Shown here one piece after another: positions 1 to 8,541 of a stretch of DNA of 64,000 nt. Made by a program: the position numbers and the translations under genes. The DNA is from Anaerobacillus sp. CMMVII. Lineage in GTDB: Bacteria > Bacillota > Bacilli > Bacillales > Anaerobacillaceae. Where the stretch lies: positions 1 to 64,000 of the forward strand of contig NZ_JACEHK010000010.1 of the NCBI RefSeq assembly GCF_025377685.1. The letters are read 5' to 3'. The notes under the pieces are model-generated. The model was not told where the DNA came from and did no database searches. It saw nothing but the letters and a program-made list of their open reading frames with translations. Position 1 is the stretch's first letter. Every line of letters begins with the position of its first letter.

Positions 1-91
1 TATGTGTGGTAAGTGAAATTGTCGAGTGTGACGATGTAACCAAAACGTGTCAATTATTCATTAATAAAAATGGAGGAAGGAGTGAAAATCG

Positions 92-288
92 ATGATTATC
101 GTTGTTAACGGTGAACAAACTGAACTTGATCTCGATACTGTGGCAGAAGTTGTGATCCATTATCATTTAGATGAAAATTTAGTAGTAACAGAAGTAGATG
201 GCGCCATTATCGGAGTTGAAGATCGTCCCCATACAAACTTTATGAGGGAATGAAACTTGAAATCGTCCAATTTGTTGGTGGTGGGTGA
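92..288 (+). pseudogene. thiS: Sulfur carrier protein ThiS, frameshifted
   Basis: Small ubiquitin-like sulfur carrier for the thiazole half of thiamine. The first ~46 codons read as a ThiS N-terminus (MIIVVNGEQTELD). The in-frame reading then stops at 251-253. In the next frame the expected end YEGMKLEIVQFVGGG appears, with the terminal Gly-Gly that is thiocarboxylated, and stops at 286-288. One inserted or missing base near 231-241 explains this. GGAGGAAGGAG precedes the ATG. thiD follows 40 bp later, with no thiG or thiF between. A sequencing error is at least as likely as a true mutation. Confidence 0.8.
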
Positions 289-327
289 TAATTAAACTTC
301 CCATAAATATAAATGAGGTGAAAAAAC

Positions 328-1125
328 ATGGACAATAGCCAAAGCGTAACAATTGCCGTTCTGATTGTGGTGGTGGTGCTGGCATTCAAGCAGATATAAA
401 AACCTTTCAAGAGCGTATGATATTTGGCATGAGTGTAATAACAGTATTAACAGCCCAGAATACTCTAGGGGTTCTGGTGGATTTCCGCAAACACTTGACG
501 CGATAGAAGGACAATTAAATGCTGTTTTTGAGGATATTGGTGCTAATGCCGTAAAAACAGGAATGCTTTTTTCAGAAGAGATTATTAATCTAGTAGCTGA
601 TAAATTAGAACATTACCAAGCACAGAATGTTGTCGTTGATCCAGTGATGATCGCCAAGGGAGGCGCTCCACTCCTACAAAAGCAAGCAATGGAAGCATTA
701 AAAACAAGGTTACTTCCTTTGGCAACAGTGATAACGCCTAATATTCCTGAAGCCTGTGAAATTCTTGGTTTGCCTTCTATTGAGACGATTGATGAAATGA
801 AAGCAGTAGCTAAGGCTCTCCTCGAACTTGGTCCGAAATATGTTGTATTAAAGGGTGGCCATTAGAAGCTGAACACGCAGCAGTTGATGTATTATATGAT
901 GGTAGTAACTATCATTTTTTTGAATCAAAAAGGATAAAGACGATCCATACGCATGGAACCGGATGTACATTTGCCGCAGCAATAACAGCTGAATTAGCGA
1001 AAGGTCAGGATATTATCGCTGCAGTCAGATTAGCAAAGGATTTTATTCAAGCAGCGATTGAACATTCTCTCTGTATTGGCAAAGGTATTGGGCCAACAAA
1101 CCATAGTGCATATCGAATGAAATAA
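328..1125 (+). pseudogene. thiD: Hydroxymethylpyrimidine kinase / HMP-phosphate kinase ThiD, several frameshifts
   Basis: ThiD phosphorylates hydroxymethylpyrimidine twice in thiamine synthesis. Pieces in different frames together give the whole family: the glycine-rich start [14 protein letters not shown], then TGMLFSEEI, DPVMIAKGGAPLL, TPNIPEA and VVLKGGH, then the C-terminal anion-hole segment THGTGCTFAAAI, ending HSAYRMK at 1125. At least three frame changes (near 350, 475 and 865) are needed. Start ATG at 328 has GAGGTG upstream. A strong terminator follows at 1139. If the errors are technical, this is an intact gene of ~265 residues. Confidence 0.85.
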
Positions 1126-1138
1126 ATATCCGTAAAAA

Positions 1139-1180
1139 GGGGCTGTTAACGGTTTTCGAACCTATAAACAGCCCCCTTTC
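1139..1180 (+). terminator. Terminator after thiD
   Basis: GGGGCTGTT (1139-1147) pairs perfectly with AACAGCCCC (1167-1175), followed by CTTTCC. It closes the thiS-thiD transcript. Confidence 0.75.
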
Positions 1181-1259
1181 CTTACACTTCATAACCAAAA
1201 GGTATTGATTGAGTGAGTTTTATAATACCTTAATAGCGATAATAAAGTATTATGAAATC

Positions 1260-1430
1260 GCTCTTTTCTAAAAGATTGTTGCTATTAGCTTTTAGGTCGT
1301 AACCAAGCGAATGCTTGGTTCTTCACGCTGTGCGTGAAGCTTTTGAGAATAAATAAGCCATTGGGACAAATAAATTTGTCACAAAAATTCTCAAAAGACG
1401 ACCAAAAGCAACAAAGTTTACGAAAAGAGC
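1260..1430. repeat. Multi-hairpin structured element, ~170 bp
   Basis: Outer arms GCTCTTTTC (1260-1268) and GAAAAGAGC (1422-1430) enclose GGTCG/CGACC with flanking GCTTTT/AAAAGC, then three inner hairpins: AACCAAGC/GCTTGGTT (1301-1320), CTTCACGC/GCGTGAAG (1321-1339), and CTTTTGAGAAT/ATTCTCAAAAG (1340-1397), which itself holds GACAAAT/ATTTGTC. It is the main content of the 400-bp gap between thiD and the next gene. It could be a small mobile palindromic repeat or a structured RNA. I recognise no named family. Confidence 0.5.
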
Positions 1431-1527
1431 CTATGAAGTTCATTAAATTATCGTATTTTTACATGTTTGTCATTCCATGCTATGCTAGTAAAGTAACTAC
1501 TACAACTGATGAATTTAGGGAGGAACT

Positions 1528-2112
1528 GTGAATAAAATTGTATTTTTACTACCTGTAAGTGTAATGGTGTTATTATTTTATTTTGGGTACCAATATGTTA
1601 ATAATATGGAGACAGCAACAAATGAGTCGTTACAAAACGATATTACTATTTCCTTAGAAACCACTAGGAATGGAAATGACGTAAGGTTAACAGGGAAATG
1701 GGATTGGACACAAATGCCTGTTGATGGACTCGTTGGTGATGACTATATTATGATCTCTCTAAAAACAGAAGAGGGAACACCGGTCTCGATGGAAGAGTTA
1801 GTAGAGGCGGAGCTATTCCTATTTAATGGCAAGGAGTTACTAGTAACGATTACTGGTGAACTAGAGGATGATGGCGTTGTTTTTACTTTTCCTAATCAAA
1901 TCATTGATCACGTAAGCTATGGCAACAGAGGTGAAATAGAGGTTAGCTATCAGTTAGATGAGGAACAAGAATATATTGCTACTTTTACCTATGTACACAC
2001 GTGGGTCGACCATGAACTTGTGAAATTTGATTTGTTTCACTCTTTAGATGCAGGTCTTCCAGATATCTTAACAAACAAATACTGGTCGATAAATCGTTTT
2101 ATACAGTTTTAG
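1528..2112 (+). CDS. Membrane-anchored hypothetical protein
   Basis: 194 residues with one N-terminal hydrophobic segment (about residues 3-22, VFLLPVSVMVLLFYFGYQYV), then a soluble acidic domain rich in beta-type sequence. GTG start at 1528 with AGGGAGGAACT just upstream. There is no lipobox, so it is probably an uncleaved signal anchor with an extracytoplasmic domain. It lies directly upstream of the DUF1385 gene (16-bp gap) and may share its transcript. I do not recognise the family and propose no function. Confidence 0.6.
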   Translation: MNKIVFLLPVSVMVLLFYFGYQYVNNMETATNESLQNDITISLETTRNGNDVRLTGKWDWTQMPVDGLVGDDYIMISLKTEEGTPVSMEELVEAELFLFNGKELLVTITGELEDDGVVFTFPNQIIDHVSYGNRGEIEVSYQLDEEQEYIATFTYVHTWVDHELVKFDLFHSLDAGLPDILTNKYWSINRFIQF

Positions 2113-2128
2113 GGAGTGTGACGTAACA

Positions 2129-2880
2129 TTGATTAAAGGTATGTCATACCAAAATGGAATCTTCTTTATTGGTAAAAAACATATTTCTTGTGCTTATCAA
2201 CATCAAGGTCAAATTGTCGATTGGGTAAAGCCATTAAACAGTAAGTCACTACTTTTGGCAAGTAGACAAGTTTTACAAACAATGCCGCACTGGTTTAAGC
2301 TTGTAGCATTTATTTTTGTCTCGTTAATTGTCGTTCCTAGGATACTTAGTGTTACAGGAATTGAAGTTGGTTGGCATGGCCTTCCGGTGTATTCTATTTT
2401 TTACTTCTTGTTTGGAACGCATTTTATATTCCTAAAGATTTACGGAAATATCACGGTGCAGAGCATAAAGTTTTTAGTTTTCGTGGTGTGAAAGCAATGT
2501 ATAATGCTCGAAAAATTAAACAAGCAAAAATAACCAATCGGTACTGTTCGACGAATTTGGTCGTTGTTTATTTCAGCAGTATCATACTACTAACATTATT
2601 ATTACTATTCTTTTATTCTTTAGATGAAGCGCTCGCGATAGCGTCATATGGTTCTTTAGTACTTGCACCAATAGTAAATACACAGTTAAACCGTCAGGGG
2701 ATGAAGTTTGTTCGAGAAGTAGTCTTGAAAATCTCCTATTATCTCCAAGAAAAAATAACGACGGCAGAACCAGATGCTTTTCATATTCGTACCGCAATTC
2801 GATCGTATCGAAGGCTTGCCTTAAAGGAATTTCCAAGTGAGCTAAGAGAACAAGAAAAACCAAAAAAGGAGGAGAAAAAG
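2129..2880 (+). pseudogene. DUF1385 (YqhQ-like) membrane protein, frameshifted
   Basis: The family signature YHGAEHKVFSF, containing the conserved His-Gly-Ala-Glu-His, lies in the middle, flanked by hydrophobic segments (WFKLVAFIFVSLIVVPRIL; SSIILLTLLLLFFYSL). DUF1385 proteins are poorly understood, predicted metal-dependent membrane proteins. The N-terminal part (TTG start 2129, AGGGAGTG site) and the signature are in different frames, so one indel lies near 2410-2425. The reading then runs into the next ATG without a stop, which suggests a second indel near 2850. The motif gives good confidence in the family; the ends are less sure. Confidence 0.65.
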
Positions 2881-3191
2881 ATGGCAATTGTTGATATTAC
2901 AATTATTCCAATCGGAACTGATGGGCCAAGTGTAAGTGAATATGTAGCTGAAATCCACAAAGTCTTGGAAACATACGCTGAAAAGTATACTATCAGCTTA
3001 CTCCGATGAGTACAATTATTGAAGGTGAATTACCAGTTTTATTTGAAGTGATTTCAAGCTCTTCATGAAGTACCGTTTGCAAAGGGAGTACATAGAGTTG
3101 CGACAAATATCCGAATTGATGATCGCCGTGATAAGGCACAGACAATGTCTGGAAAGCTCGCAAGTGTGGATGAAAAATTAAAAAAGAATAA
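2881..3191 (+). pseudogene. MTH1187-family thiamine-binding protein (YqgV-like), frameshifted
   Basis: Starts MAIVDITIIPIGTDGPSVSE, the typical opening of the MTH1187/YkoF-like small thiamine-binding family. It continues in other frames as YQLTPMSTIIEGELPVLFEVIS and then ALHEVPFAKGVHRVATNIRI and DDRRDKAQTMSGKL. Two indels (near 2990 and 3060) are needed. A third in the A6 run at 3181-3185 would give KE-stop before the terminator at 3193. AAAGGAGGAG precedes the ATG. Together with DUF2759 and the hydrolase at 4267 it reproduces the B. subtilis yqgV-yqgW-yqgX order. Confidence 0.75.
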
Positions 3192-3192
3192 G

Positions 3193-3229
3193 AAAAAGAG
3201 TGGAATTTCTAAAGAATTCCACTCTTTTT
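3193..3229 (+). terminator. Terminator after thiamine-binding gene
   Basis: AAAAAGAGTGGAATT (3193-3207) and AATTCCACTCTTTTT (3215-3229) form a perfect 15-bp hairpin with a 7-nt loop and flanking A and T tracts, so it can stop transcription in both directions. Confidence 0.85.
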
Positions 3230-3267
3230 GTGTGATGCAAGAAAGTATGTGCGATTTTAATAATAAA

Positions 3268-3390
3268 TGTCTAACTTCAGCACCTAGCCCCTCGAGGTAA
3301 AATAACCTGCCAAAGAAAAAGTAATCCACTTTTTCTTTGACAGGTTATTTGCTTGTCGTCGATAGGCGGGCGCTTTACGCTTTTCTTGTT
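3268..3390. repeat. Bacillaceae intergenic repeat, copy 1
   Basis: The segment with TGTCTAACTTCAGCACCTAG, CCCCTCGAGG, then a 22-bp near-perfect hairpin (AATAACCTGCCAAAGAAAAA / matching arm at 3329-3350), then GCTTGTCGTCGATAGGCGGG, CGCTTTACGCTTTTCTTGTT, matches the general form of a repeat common between genes in Bacillaceae (as I recall it). A shorter copy is at 6899. It lies between the thiamine-binding gene and the DUF2759 gene and may also terminate the latter. Confidence 0.6.
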
Positions 3391-3562
3391 ACGCGCCACT
3401 TCCTGTGAAAGAAGATAAAATTGTCATGACAGAAAACCATCCGAATACAGCAAAAGAAAGAAAAGCAAATGCTGCACCAAAAAGATTTTTACGACGGAAT
3501 TCACGAAGAATGCCAAAGCCGCTAAGAATAGCTACCAATAATGTAATAATACCTAAAACCAT
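3389..3562 (-). CDS. DUF2759 family membrane protein (YqgW-like)
   Basis: 57 residues, MVLGIITLLVAILSGFGILR..., with two hydrophobic stretches split by the basic REFRRKN turn, as in the DUF2759 family. ATG at 3562, with AGGAGG (complement of 3571-3576) upstream. Function unknown. Its place between a thiamine-binding protein and a YqgX-type hydrolase matches yqgW in B. subtilis, though here it is divergent from the next gene. Confidence 0.75.
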   Translation of the reverse strand: MVLGIITLLVAILSGFGILREFRRKNLFGAAFAFLSFAVFGWFSVMTILSSFTGSGA

Positions 3563-3709
3563 TCTGTAAAACCTCCTAAATTAACTATGTAGTGTATAGT
3601 TGAGTTATTATCAATTTACGTAGTATGAGTACACTCTATTATTTTAATTGTTTTCAAAACGTTTGTCGAGTAGTACTTTATAAGAAAGCTAAAGTGAAAA
3701 TAGTATTTA

Positions 3710-4179
3710 TTAATAAAATGTCACGACAACCTTATAAGCATCGGCAATTCCTTCAATTAACTCTTGATGATAACGTTCTACAAAATAAAACGTTTTATTC
3801 GGAGTCATGTCAATCGCTACTAAATGTTCGTCCATTTGCTCTAAGGCCGTACGTACGTCTCTTTCATTATATCCTGAAATTGAAAAATGAATTACCAATT
3901 CTTCATATAAATAAGAATTATTTTTGGTGGATATAAAGCCAAAATCGGTGAATGTTTGTTTAAGCTCCGGATTTTCAAACTGATAAGGGGTAAGGTAGTT
4001 TCAAAAATACCATTCTCTTTTAAAAAACTCTCTAAATGAACCGCTTCTTCGTCACTAGCCACAACCCCAAATTGATAATAGTCTAAGCAATGTTCGTTAA
4101 TATACTGTAGAAATTTATTGTTTTCTAAGAGTATACTTGCAGTTTCATTAGTTAGTTCTAACCCCTTTAATTTCTTCAT
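3710..4179 (-). pseudogene. Hypothetical protein, one frameshift
   Basis: The reading from ATG 4179 (GGAGGG site) gives MKKLKGLELTNETASILLEN... up to FETTLP. With one base changed in the CCCC run near 3990 it continues YQFENPELKQTFTDFGFIST and on to the stop at 3710, about 156 residues in all, ending ...VERYHQELIEGIADAYKVVV TFY. There are no membrane segments or known motifs. I do not recognise the family. It sits between DUF2759 and the YqgX-like hydrolase, convergent with nothing obvious. Confidence 0.55.
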
Positions 4180-4266
4180 ATTACCCTCCATATATTAAGA
4201 TATTTTGTAAGCTTGTTTATTTAAGTGTAAAATAAAAGATAACCATATGCAAAGGAGACGATTTAT

Positions 4267-4905
4267 TTGGAATGGAAACAAATCCCTTTAGGACCTTTAC
4301 AAACAAATGCCTATGTTCTATCAAACGAAAACAAAGAAGCAGTAATCTTTGATCCAGGTGGCGAAGGAGAAAAATTAAATAATTGGCTTAAATCAGAAGG
4401 GTTACAACCAAAGGCGATCTTACTAACTCATGCCCATTTTGATCACATTGGTGCTGTGGATGAGGTTCGTGATCAATGGGAGATCCCGGTTTATATACAT
4501 AAAAAAGAAAAAGACTGGTTAAGTGATCCGAAAAAAAATGGCTCAGCGTTATTTATGGGCACAAATGCTGTAAAGGTAAAAGGCGCTGATTTCTTCATTA
4601 AAGTAGAAGGAACACTTGATATTTCTACTTTTAGCTTCGAAGTATTAGAAACGCCAGGTCATTCGCCAGGAAGTATTTCGTATTATTTCAAGAAACTAGG
4701 GATTGTTTTTTCTGGAGACGCCTTATTTGCTGGGGGGATCGGAAGAACTGATTTACCGGGTGGAAATTATGAAGTATTAATGCAAAGTATAAACCAAAAA
4801 TTAATGGAGTTACCAGAGAATACGATTGTTGCAAGCGGTCATGGCCCACTAACGAGAATTGGTATTGAAATGGATTCAAATCCCTTCTTATCGGGATTAG
4901 CGTAA
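4267..4905 (+). CDS. yqgX: MBL-fold metallo-hydrolase (YqgX-like, glyoxalase II family)
   Basis: 212 residues with the full metallo-beta-lactamase signature: THAHFDH (HxHxDH, residues ~58-64), ETPGHSPGS with the third metal His, SGDALF with the bridging Asp, and a final GHG. The length fits the short hydroxyacylglutathione-hydrolase-like group to which B. subtilis YqgX belongs; the natural substrate is not known. TTG start at 4267 with AAAGGAGACG upstream. It sits in the conserved yqgV-W-X neighbourhood. Confidence 0.85.
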   Translation: MEWKQIPLGPLQTNAYVLSNENKEAVIFDPGGEGEKLNNWLKSEGLQPKAILLTHAHFDHIGAVDEVRDQWEIPVYIHKKEKDWLSDPKKNGSALFMGTNAVKVKGADFFIKVEGTLDISTFSFEVLETPGHSPGSISYYFKKLGIVFSGDALFAGGIGRTDLPGGNYEVLMQSINQKLMELPENTIVASGHGPLTRIGIEMDSNPFLSGLA

Positions 4906-5028
4906 TTAGTTTTTAGAATAGGGTCTTAGCAACATAAAGCAGAGGCTCTTTTCTAAAGCCCCGTATTGAAAGAGTATAATAAAAAAGGAAAAAAGTGGAA
5001 CACTATGAAAAACAAGGAGGTTTTTCGT

Positions 5029-5247
5029 TTGAGTGTTTTTACTTTTCTTCATCAATTTTACTTTCTTCAAAGTCTGTTGGGACTTTCTATGAATGGTTGG
5101 ATATTAATTATTATCATGACAAGCTTATCAGGTGGAGCTTTTTTTATTTATTATGGAGCAAAAAAAACTGGCCAATTTGAGGACGTTGAAGGAATTAAGT
5201 ATCGGATGTTGATCGAGGAAGAAGACGAATGGGAAGTGTTTGACTAG
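5029..5247 (+). CDS. CcoS-like small membrane protein
   Basis: 72 residues from TTG 5029 (AAGGAGG seven bases upstream). One strong membrane helix (WILIIIMTSLSGGAFFIYY) is followed by KKTGQFEDVEGIKYRMLIEE. That tail strongly resembles CcoS, the cbb3-oxidase assembly protein (helix, then SGQFDDLEGPAxRILFDD). A role in copper or haem oxidase assembly is inferred from this resemblance alone; no oxidase genes are nearby. An upstream in-frame ATG at 4966 has no good ribosome site. Confidence 0.55.
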   Translation: MSVFTFLHQFYFLQSLLGLSMNGWILIIIMTSLSGGAFFIYYGAKKTGQFEDVEGIKYRMLIEEEDEWEVFD

Positions 5248-5346
5248 TAATAGTTCTTTTCGAAAATTTTTGCTTTGTGTTAGTGATCTTGAACCTTCCA
5301 AATTATTTAATAAACTATGGGGAAATAATTTTAAAAGCAAAAAAAG

Positions 5347-5373
5347 GAGGCTGACTCTACGAGAGTCAGCCTC
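5347..5373 (-). terminator. Hairpin with T tract on the minus strand
   Basis: GAGGCTGACTCT/AGAGTCAGCCTC, a perfect 12-bp stem with loop ACG. The A run is on its left (5338-5345), so the T tract lies on the minus strand. I see no convincing minus-strand gene ending here. A short minus-strand transcript from ~5450 is possible. The remaining ~290 bp up to 5668 show no gene. Confidence 0.5.
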
Positions 5374-5668
5374 AAATGGGGAGTTAATCTTAGTTATCAT
5401 AAATGAACTTTTGAGGGGAGGGGGAACTCCCGAAGATCATTGCTAACTTACAAATTTATTATATAATGGTATAAACAACGTGTCAATAGTGTTAATTATT
5501 TTTTTTTTTTGTAAATTATATAGGACGAGTGAATATCATAATTACCTAGTTGAGAATAAGGAATTATGAAATTCATTAAAATTATATGTATAATATAGTC
5601 ATGGTACATAACTAAGATACTAAGTGGATAATATGCAAATATAGTAGAGAACACGAAGATACTAGTAA

Positions 5669-6817
5669 TTGATGGGGGAGATTTTTCTGAAGGGCTTGGT
5701 TGTTTCGAAAATAAAAGGTACAGAAAAACATAGGATTACCTATGCTGAGTATATGAATATCGTTCTTTATGATCAAGAAGTAGGGTATTATATGAAAGAT
5801 AAGAAAAAATTAGGTACAGAAGGAGATTTTTATACAAGTAGTGGTGTGCATTCAGTATTTGGTCGAGCATTTGCTCATTTTTTTCTTGATCTAATTGAAA
5901 AAGAACAGCTTCCTGCTTCGATTTGTGAATTTGGTGGTGGAGATGGACGATTCGCTAAAGCTGTATTTGATGAGTGGGAGCTAATTACAAACAATAGACC
6001 TTTACACTATACAATGATTGAAACGAGCCCTTATCATCGTAAAGAGCAAAAAAAACTTTTAAGCGGAAAAGTAGATTTTAGACAATTTGCTAGCTTAGAA
6101 GAGTTACAAGAAAGTGATTCAAATGATTTTGAAGGAATAATTTTTTCAAATGAACTACTCGATGCATTTCCTGTTCATGTTGTTGAAAAACAGCAATCAA
6201 ACTTGTTTGAAGTTTTTGTAACTATTGATGATGTTGGAAATCTAGTAGAAATAAAAGAGATATGTTCAAATGAGCAAATTAATGACTGGCTAAGAGTATA
6301 TGGACCTACGTTAAAAGAAGGGCAAAGAATTGAAGTTCCAATTTATATGAATTCGTGGATTACAAGTGTTGATAACTTCTTGAAACGAGGTCATATTCTC
6401 ACCATTGATTATGGATATACAAAAGAGGATTGGTCGATGCCGCAAAGAAAAGATGGGAGCCTTAGAGGGTATTTCAAGCATCAAATGATTAATAATCCAT
6501 TAGAACATCCCACAGAAATGGATTTAACGACCCATATCCACTTAGACGCCTATGAAATGATGATGGAGGAAATCGGACTAGAAAAACTAGTTGCAATTAA
6601 ACAAAATCGTTTTTTGCTAATGATTGGAATGCTTAAATTCGTTCAAGAAAACTATGATTCGAATCCTTTTTCAGAAAAAAGCAAATTAAATCGAGCAGTA
6701 AAGACATTAATCACTGACACGGGAATGAGTGCGGCATTTCATGTGTTTCTTCATGGTAAAAACGTAACAAACTCAAAAGCATATCGAATTTTCAATGATG
6801 ATCCATATCAGATTTAA
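5669..6817 (+). CDS. SAM-dependent methyltransferase, MidA/NDUFAF7 family (COG1565)
   Basis: About 380 residues. Family hallmarks are YAEYMNIVLYDQEVGYYM and GTEGDFYTSSGVHSVFGRAF near the N-terminus, the SAM-binding ICEFGGGDGRFAKAVFDEW, then SNELLDAFPVHVVE and LTIDYGYT. In mitochondria the homologue NDUFAF7 methylates an arginine of a complex I subunit; the bacterial substrate is unknown. The exact start is unsure: the reading opens at 5669 (TTG, then ATG 5672), and a GGGGGAG at 5674 could serve a start further in. A terminator follows. Confidence 0.8.
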   Translation: MMGEIFLKGLVVSKIKGTEKHRITYAEYMNIVLYDQEVGYYMKDKKKLGTEGDFYTSSGVHSVFGRAFAHFFLDLIEKEQLPASICEFGGGDGRFAKAVFDEWELITNNRPLHYTMIETSPYHRKEQKKLLSGKVDFRQFASLEELQESDSNDFEGIIFSNELLDAFPVHVVEKQQSNLFEVFVTIDDVGNLVEIKEICSNEQINDWLRVYGPTLKEGQRIEVPIYMNSWITSVDNFLKRGHILTIDYGYTKEDWSMPQRKDGSLRGYFKHQMINNPLEHPTEMDLTTHIHLDAYEMMMEEIGLEKLVAIKQNRFLLMIGMLKFVQENYDSNPFSEKSKLNRAVKTLITDTGMSAAFHVFLHGKNVTNSKAYRIFNDDPYQI

Positions 6818-6828
6818 AAGTCCAATAT

Positions 6829-6857
6829 AAAAAGGCGACTCCTAGAGTCGCCTTTTC
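6829..6857 (+). terminator. Terminator after methyltransferase gene
   Basis: AAAAGGCGACTC/GAGTCGCCTTTT, a perfect 12-bp hairpin with a CTA loop. Confidence 0.85.
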
Positions 6858-6898
6858 TAAAGAATGATATGAAGATATATGCGTTTTTAGTAGTTGAT

Positions 6899-7021
6899 GT
6901 CTAGCTCCAGGCGCCATCTGCTCCTGCGGTTACTCGTCGCAAAGGTGCGATGAAGTTGCTTCGAGGATGTTCTTGGCTCGAGGTCAAATAACCTGCCTAG
7001 GAAAAAGGATTTCGCTTTTTC
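6899..7021. repeat. Bacillaceae intergenic repeat, copy 2 (truncated)
   Basis: Contains TGTCTAGCTCCAGGCGCC and then GGCTCGAGGTCAAATAACCT with a GGAAAAAG/CTTTTTC hairpin. The stretch CTCGAGGT-AAATAACCTGCC is shared with the copy at 3268. The right end of that copy (CAGGTTATT...GCTTGTCG) is missing here. Intergenic, between the methyltransferase and DUF2626 genes. Confidence 0.5.
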
Positions 7022-7028
7022 TTAGATA

Positions 7029-7070
7029 TAAAAGTGAAAGCGCACTTTTAATGTGCGCCTTTCGCTTTTA
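7029..7070 (-). terminator. Terminator for DUF2626 gene
   Basis: Imperfect hairpin AAAAGTGAAAGCGCAC / GTGCGCCTTTCGCTTTT just past the stop of the minus-strand DUF2626 gene. Confidence 0.55.
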
Positions 7071-7074
7071 TTAT

Positions 7075-7320
7075 TTAATGACCACCAATTCCAGGTACCA
7101 TTATAAATGTAGCATAATAAGTAAATCCAACAAAGAATAATGTTAGGAAAGCACCAAAAATGTATAAGTACATTCGTTCTGAAAGATTTAAGTAACTTAA
7201 TGCTAGGAATGCTCCAGTAATACCAAAAAATAATATTGCTGTACTATGCATATCGCCAATCATAAACAAAATTGCAAAAATACCTGTCCAGAAACTCATA
7301 ACACGATACATACGCTCCAC
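7075..7320 (-). CDS. yqgY: DUF2626 family membrane protein (YqgY-like)
   Basis: 81 residues from GTG 7320 (AAAAGGGGGGAATAAC upstream): VERMYRVMSFWTGIFAILF..., then SYLNLSERMYLYIFGAFLTL and FVGFTYYATFIM near the end. This closely follows the DUF2626/YqgY pattern of three membrane helices, as I recall it. Function unknown. In B. subtilis yqgY lies between yqgX and the comG operon, as here. Confidence 0.85.
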   Translation of the reverse strand: MERMYRVMSFWTGIFAILFMIGDMHSTAILFFGITGAFLALSYLNLSERMYLYIFGAFLTLFFVGFTYYATFIMVPGIGGH

Positions 7321-7444
7321 GTTATTCCCCCCTTTTATGTATAGGATATACACATTTAAATGATTTTATCATAAGTAAAGAAATTTAAATGTGTATGAGT
7401 TTAATAATCATTATTATATACGATTAGTAAACAACTTGTAAATC

Positions 7445-8161
7445 TTAAGGTAACACTAACGTTTTATAAGAACAAAAGCTATATTCTTTTGTATCTGACA
7501 TATTAGCATTTTTGTCTAAATTAATTTCGCCAAAGAAGAAATCAAAAAAACCATTAATTAACGCTTGATGCATTCTACAAATTGGTATTCGATCAGGAAC
7601 TAGTTCTTTGAACGTACAATTGTAGATTCTAAAGTTTACCTCATGTGTTTCCGGGTCGTAGTGCATTTCAGGATTTAATCCTTGCTGAAGAGCGACTATT
7701 TTGATGTGATTTAGCTTTTCTTCACTTGAAAGCTGATTAAGAGATAAGTCAAGGCCCTGTAAATATGTTCTAGATGTCTCATATCCAAACTTTCGACCTG
7801 TCTTCATTAATGCTTCTTCACCGATATCGCCTAAGCTTAAAAGTGTATCAATAGCAATTTCTGATAACTTTTGATAGTCGCGATATGGAAATTGTAAACT
7901 GACTACTTCATCAGAAAGACGGTAAAATCTACTAGGGCGTCCGCCCTTACCGGTCTTCTTTGTTTCAGAAACTAACATATTTACATCTTCTAATTTGGTT
8001 AAATGAAGTCGTGCAACATTTGCGTGAATTTCAAATGAGTCCGCAATTTCTTGTACTGTAACATCACGATGTTGCTTTGTTACATATTGATATATAGAAA
8101 AACGCGTTGGGTCTGAAAGCACGCCAGTTATTTTTAGAGTTTGATGCTCCATCTTTTTCAC
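7445..8161 (-). CDS. Winged-helix transcriptional regulator with C-terminal Cys domain (COG2345, SufR/ArsR-like)
   Basis: 238 residues. The N-terminal winged helix (GVLSDPTRFSIYQYV, VQEIADSFEIHANVARLHLT, recognition helix, then GKGGRPSRFYRL wing) is typical of COG2345 regulators. The C-terminal domain carries Cys residues in YNCTFKELV and PICRMHQALINGF, positions that hold an iron-sulfur cluster in SufR-type members. I infer an iron- or redox-sensing regulator. It is transcribed away from tRNA-Gln and comGA. ATG at 8161. Confidence 0.75.
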   Translation of the reverse strand: MKKMEHQTLKITGVLSDPTRFSIYQYVTKQHRDVTVQEIADSFEIHANVARLHLTKLEDVNMLVSETKKTGKGGRPSRFYRLSDEVVSLQFPYRDYQKLSEIAIDTLLSLGDIGEEALMKTGRKFGYETSRTYLQGLDLSLNQLSSEEKLNHIKIVALQQGLNPEMHYDPETHEVNFRIYNCTFKELVPDRIPICRMHQALINGFFDFFFGEINLDKNANMSDTKEYSFCSYKTLVLP

Positions 8162-8489
8162 TCCCTATGACAATCTCACCTAATTATAATACAGTATCAA
8201 ATATAAATAAATGTATTTTCAATCTAATTATGTGACTAATAGTGATAATTATATGAACCTTTTTTGAACATTTTCACCGAATTGGTTTCTATTGTAATTT
8301 TCTGAAGATGTTTAATAATAAAGGCTCTTTTCGTAATCATTGGCTTTATGAGCATTAATTCTATAGAATAATCGATATTTTTCCGTTTATATCCTTCGAA
8401 TGTTAGAAAAGATGTCCCTAAGACCTTCATATATCTTATCAATTTCTAGCTAATTTAAAAACAACAATTATTGAGAAAACAGCCTAATA

Positions 8490-8519
8490 AAAAGATGACT
8501 TATTACAAGTCATCTTTTT
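8490..8519 (-). terminator. Terminator of tRNA-Gln transcript
   Basis: AAAAGATGACTT/AAGTCATCTTTT with loop ATTAC, just past the tRNA 3' end on the minus strand. The 330 bp between 8162 and 8490 hold no convincing gene. Confidence 0.8.
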
Positions 8520-8541
8520 AAGAGATATAAATAATTTCAAA

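Noticed and set aside
1334-1531. Plus-strand 65-codon reading
   Set aside because: It runs across the arms of the structured element and has no ribosome site; an artefact of the repeat.
2129-3191. Natural fusion of DUF1385 with the thiamine-binding protein
   Set aside because: A proper ribosome site and ATG sit at the junction and nearby frames are disturbed; an indel is more likely than a fusion.
8236-8442. Minus-strand 68-codon reading after the COG2345 regulator
   Set aside because: No ribosome site, no recognisable pattern, biased composition; probably chance.
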